Below the pieces are notes generated by a model that ran no database searches, was not told the DNA's origin, and was given only the letters and a program-made list of their open reading frames with translations. DNA of 64,000 nucleotides from JADFRG01 sp036986135 (lineage in GTDB: Bacteria; Chloroflexota; Anaerolineae; Anaerolineales; E44-bin32). How positions within the stretch are numbered: the first letter of the stretch is position 1; the number at the start of each line of letters is the position of its first letter. Position numbers and translations under genes: made by a program. Below are positions 63,089 to 64,000 of the stretch, piece by piece. The stretch is taken from assembly GCA_036986135.1 (NCBI GenBank), contig BTQZ01000002.1, forward strand, positions 62,001-126,000, in the 5' to 3' direction.

Positions 63089-63832
63089 ATGAGTCTGCAC
63101 AAACTTTCGTTCGTTGCTGGCGGATTAGCGCTCGTGCTCGCTGCGTGCGCAACCGCCACGCCCGAACCAGCCCCCGAGCCCACCTCAGCGCCAACTCCAA
63201 CTCAGGAGGAAGCCGAGGAGATGGCTCCCACAGTGACCGTCAGCGATCAGGCCGCAGCGGATGGGGCGATCACCGTGGATCTGGTTTCCGCGCAGGCGCC
63301 GGGATGGATCGTGATCCACGCCCAGGCGGATGGAAAGCCGGGACCCGTGATTGGGTTTGCGGCGATCGAAGTGGGCAACAATGCTGACCTAGCGGTAGTG
63401 ATCGACCTCGATCAGGTCACCGATACGCTCTACGCGATGCTGCACATGGACCTGGCCGCAGCCGGCGAGTACGAATTCCCAGGAGAGGATGCGCCCGTCT
63501 TCGACGATGGCGGCAACATCGTGCTGGCGCCGTTTTCCCTGCTTGAGGCCGAAGCCTCCATCGGGGAAGAAAATGTGCAGGTGGTTGACAACAACTTCCA
63601 AATGAAAGTCATCACCGTTCCGGTCGGGACAACTGTTACGTGGGTATATGACGGCGCCCTTCCGCACACCGTCACCTCCGACACGGGCCTCTTTGACAGC
63701 GGAACGATGGGAGAGGGTGACCTCTTCACCTATACCTTCGATGAAGCTGGCAGCTTTCCCTACTTCTGCAAGTTTCATGGGGGCGCCGGCGGAAGCGGAA
63801 TGTCTGGGGTCGTGGAAGTGACCGAGGGGTAG
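63089..63832 (+). CDS. Lipoprotein with DUF7282-like and cupredoxin (blue-copper) domains
   Basis: A 247-residue lipoprotein with lipobox LAACA (Cys20) and a Pro/Glu linker. The first domain (about 48-150; VSDQAAADGAITVDLVSA, LYAMLHMD) resembles DUF7282, a beta-sandwich found in halophilic archaea and bacteria. The C-terminal plastocyanin-like domain has the type-1 copper ligands His (LPHTVTSD), Cys and His (PYFCKFHGG) and Met (SGMSG). It is probably an electron-transfer or redox protein on the outer face of the membrane. GGAGAAG precedes the ATG. It lies 156 bp after the anti-sigma gene and may be a target of that sigma factor. Confidence 0.85.
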   Translation: MSLHKLSFVAGGLALVLAACATATPEPAPEPTSAPTPTQEEAEEMAPTVTVSDQAAADGAITVDLVSAQAPGWIVIHAQADGKPGPVIGFAAIEVGNNADLAVVIDLDQVTDTLYAMLHMDLAAAGEYEFPGEDAPVFDDGGNIVLAPFSLLEAEASIGEENVQVVDNNFQMKVITVPVGTTVTWVYDGALPHTVTSDTGLFDSGTMGEGDLFTYTFDEAGSFPYFCKFHGGAGGSGMSGVVEVTEG

Positions 63833-63856
63833 CTCCGAATATTGAACTGGGGGAGA

Positions 63857-63890
63857 GGGCCAGCTCCAAGCTGGCCCTTTCTATTCTCTT
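63857..63890 (+). terminator. Terminator after the cupredoxin gene
   Basis: A perfect 9-bp stem GGGCCAGCT/AGCTGGCCC with a 3-base loop, followed by TTTCTATTCTCTT. Confidence 0.85.
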
Positions 63891-64000
63891 CCGCAACCGC
63901 TCGGGAGACTATCTGGCCACCTATTTGCTCGGACTTCGGGGTCATATACAGGGGCCGGCGCTTCATGGGCCTCTGAGTTATCATGGCCGGGCCATGGATG

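Noticed and set aside
63979..64000. Possible leaderless gene start at ATG 63994 after TATCAT
   Set aside because: The spacing matches the leaderless pattern, but only two codons lie in the window.

Overview
The window looks like a chromosomal segment of a Chloroflexota (Chloroflexi) bacterium, probably of the Anaerolineae or a close relative. This rests on the character of the 16S rRNA and on gene families typical of that phylum: a MutL-like/DUF6754 membrane cluster, a Rab-like small GTPase, Thr/Pro-rich lipoproteins, and an FHA/PP2C cluster. It also rests on many lipoprotein-type exported proteins with no outer-membrane genes in sight. The DNA is moderately GC-rich, coding density is high, and both strands are used. 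I see no prophage, insertion sequence or CRISPR array.

Layout. 0.1-4 kb: a C39-like peptidase/TPR protein, ferritin, and a two-component pair. 4.2-11.9 kb: a co-directional, overlapping run of mostly uncharacterised membrane genes around an actin-fold ATPase of the glutamate-mutase-L (MutL) family; this is the best candidate for an undescribed machine. 12-17.3 kb (minus): Rab-like GTPase with a partner, phosphohexomutase, glycerate 2-kinase, and a solute-binding lipoprotein. 17.4-20.1 kb: uvrC, a CheY-like regulator, OsmC. 20.2-27.7 kb (minus): helicase-associated-domain protein, lipid kinase, an MFS transporter fused to a cyclase-like domain, a HAD phosphatase, two double-GNAT proteins. 27.8-28 kb: a tiny transcription unit (consensus promoter, 25-codon ORF, terminator) that may be an attenuator leader for the GNAT genes. 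28-34.7 kb (minus): two Opp-type permeases, homoserine dehydrogenase, and a rarA / histidine phosphatase / DUF3090 / SCO1664-like operon. 34.7-38.6 kb: maf, a penicillin-binding protein, rsgA. 38.7-47.1 kb (minus): a coaE fusion, a degenerate-phosphatase/propeller protein, PP2C, a VWA/FHA protein, guaA, xpt. 47.2-55.3 kb: lexA with an SOS box in its promoter, a J-domain protein, an enoyl-CoA hydratase pseudogene, three tRNAs, a second PP2C, a LysM/lamin-tail protein, tatA, and dnaX-ebfC-recR. 55.4-61.4 kb: a complete rrn operon (16S, tRNA-Ile, tRNA-Ala, 23S, 5S). 61.6-63.8 kb: an ECF sigma factor, its anti-sigma factor, and a cupredoxin lipoprotein.

A recurring architectural theme is the leaderless gene: at least nine first genes have a -10 box, often with an extended TGn motif, only 6-10 bases before the start codon. 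Using this rule I moved several starts downstream of the longest possible reading frame (the small gene at 4263, rarA at 34690, the sigma factor at 61593). Genes inside operons instead overlap by 4 bp (ATGA/GTGA) or have Shine-Dalgarno sites matching the 16S 3' end.

All functions are read from motifs and family knowledge without database searches. Promoter, terminator and RNA-structure calls were made by eye.
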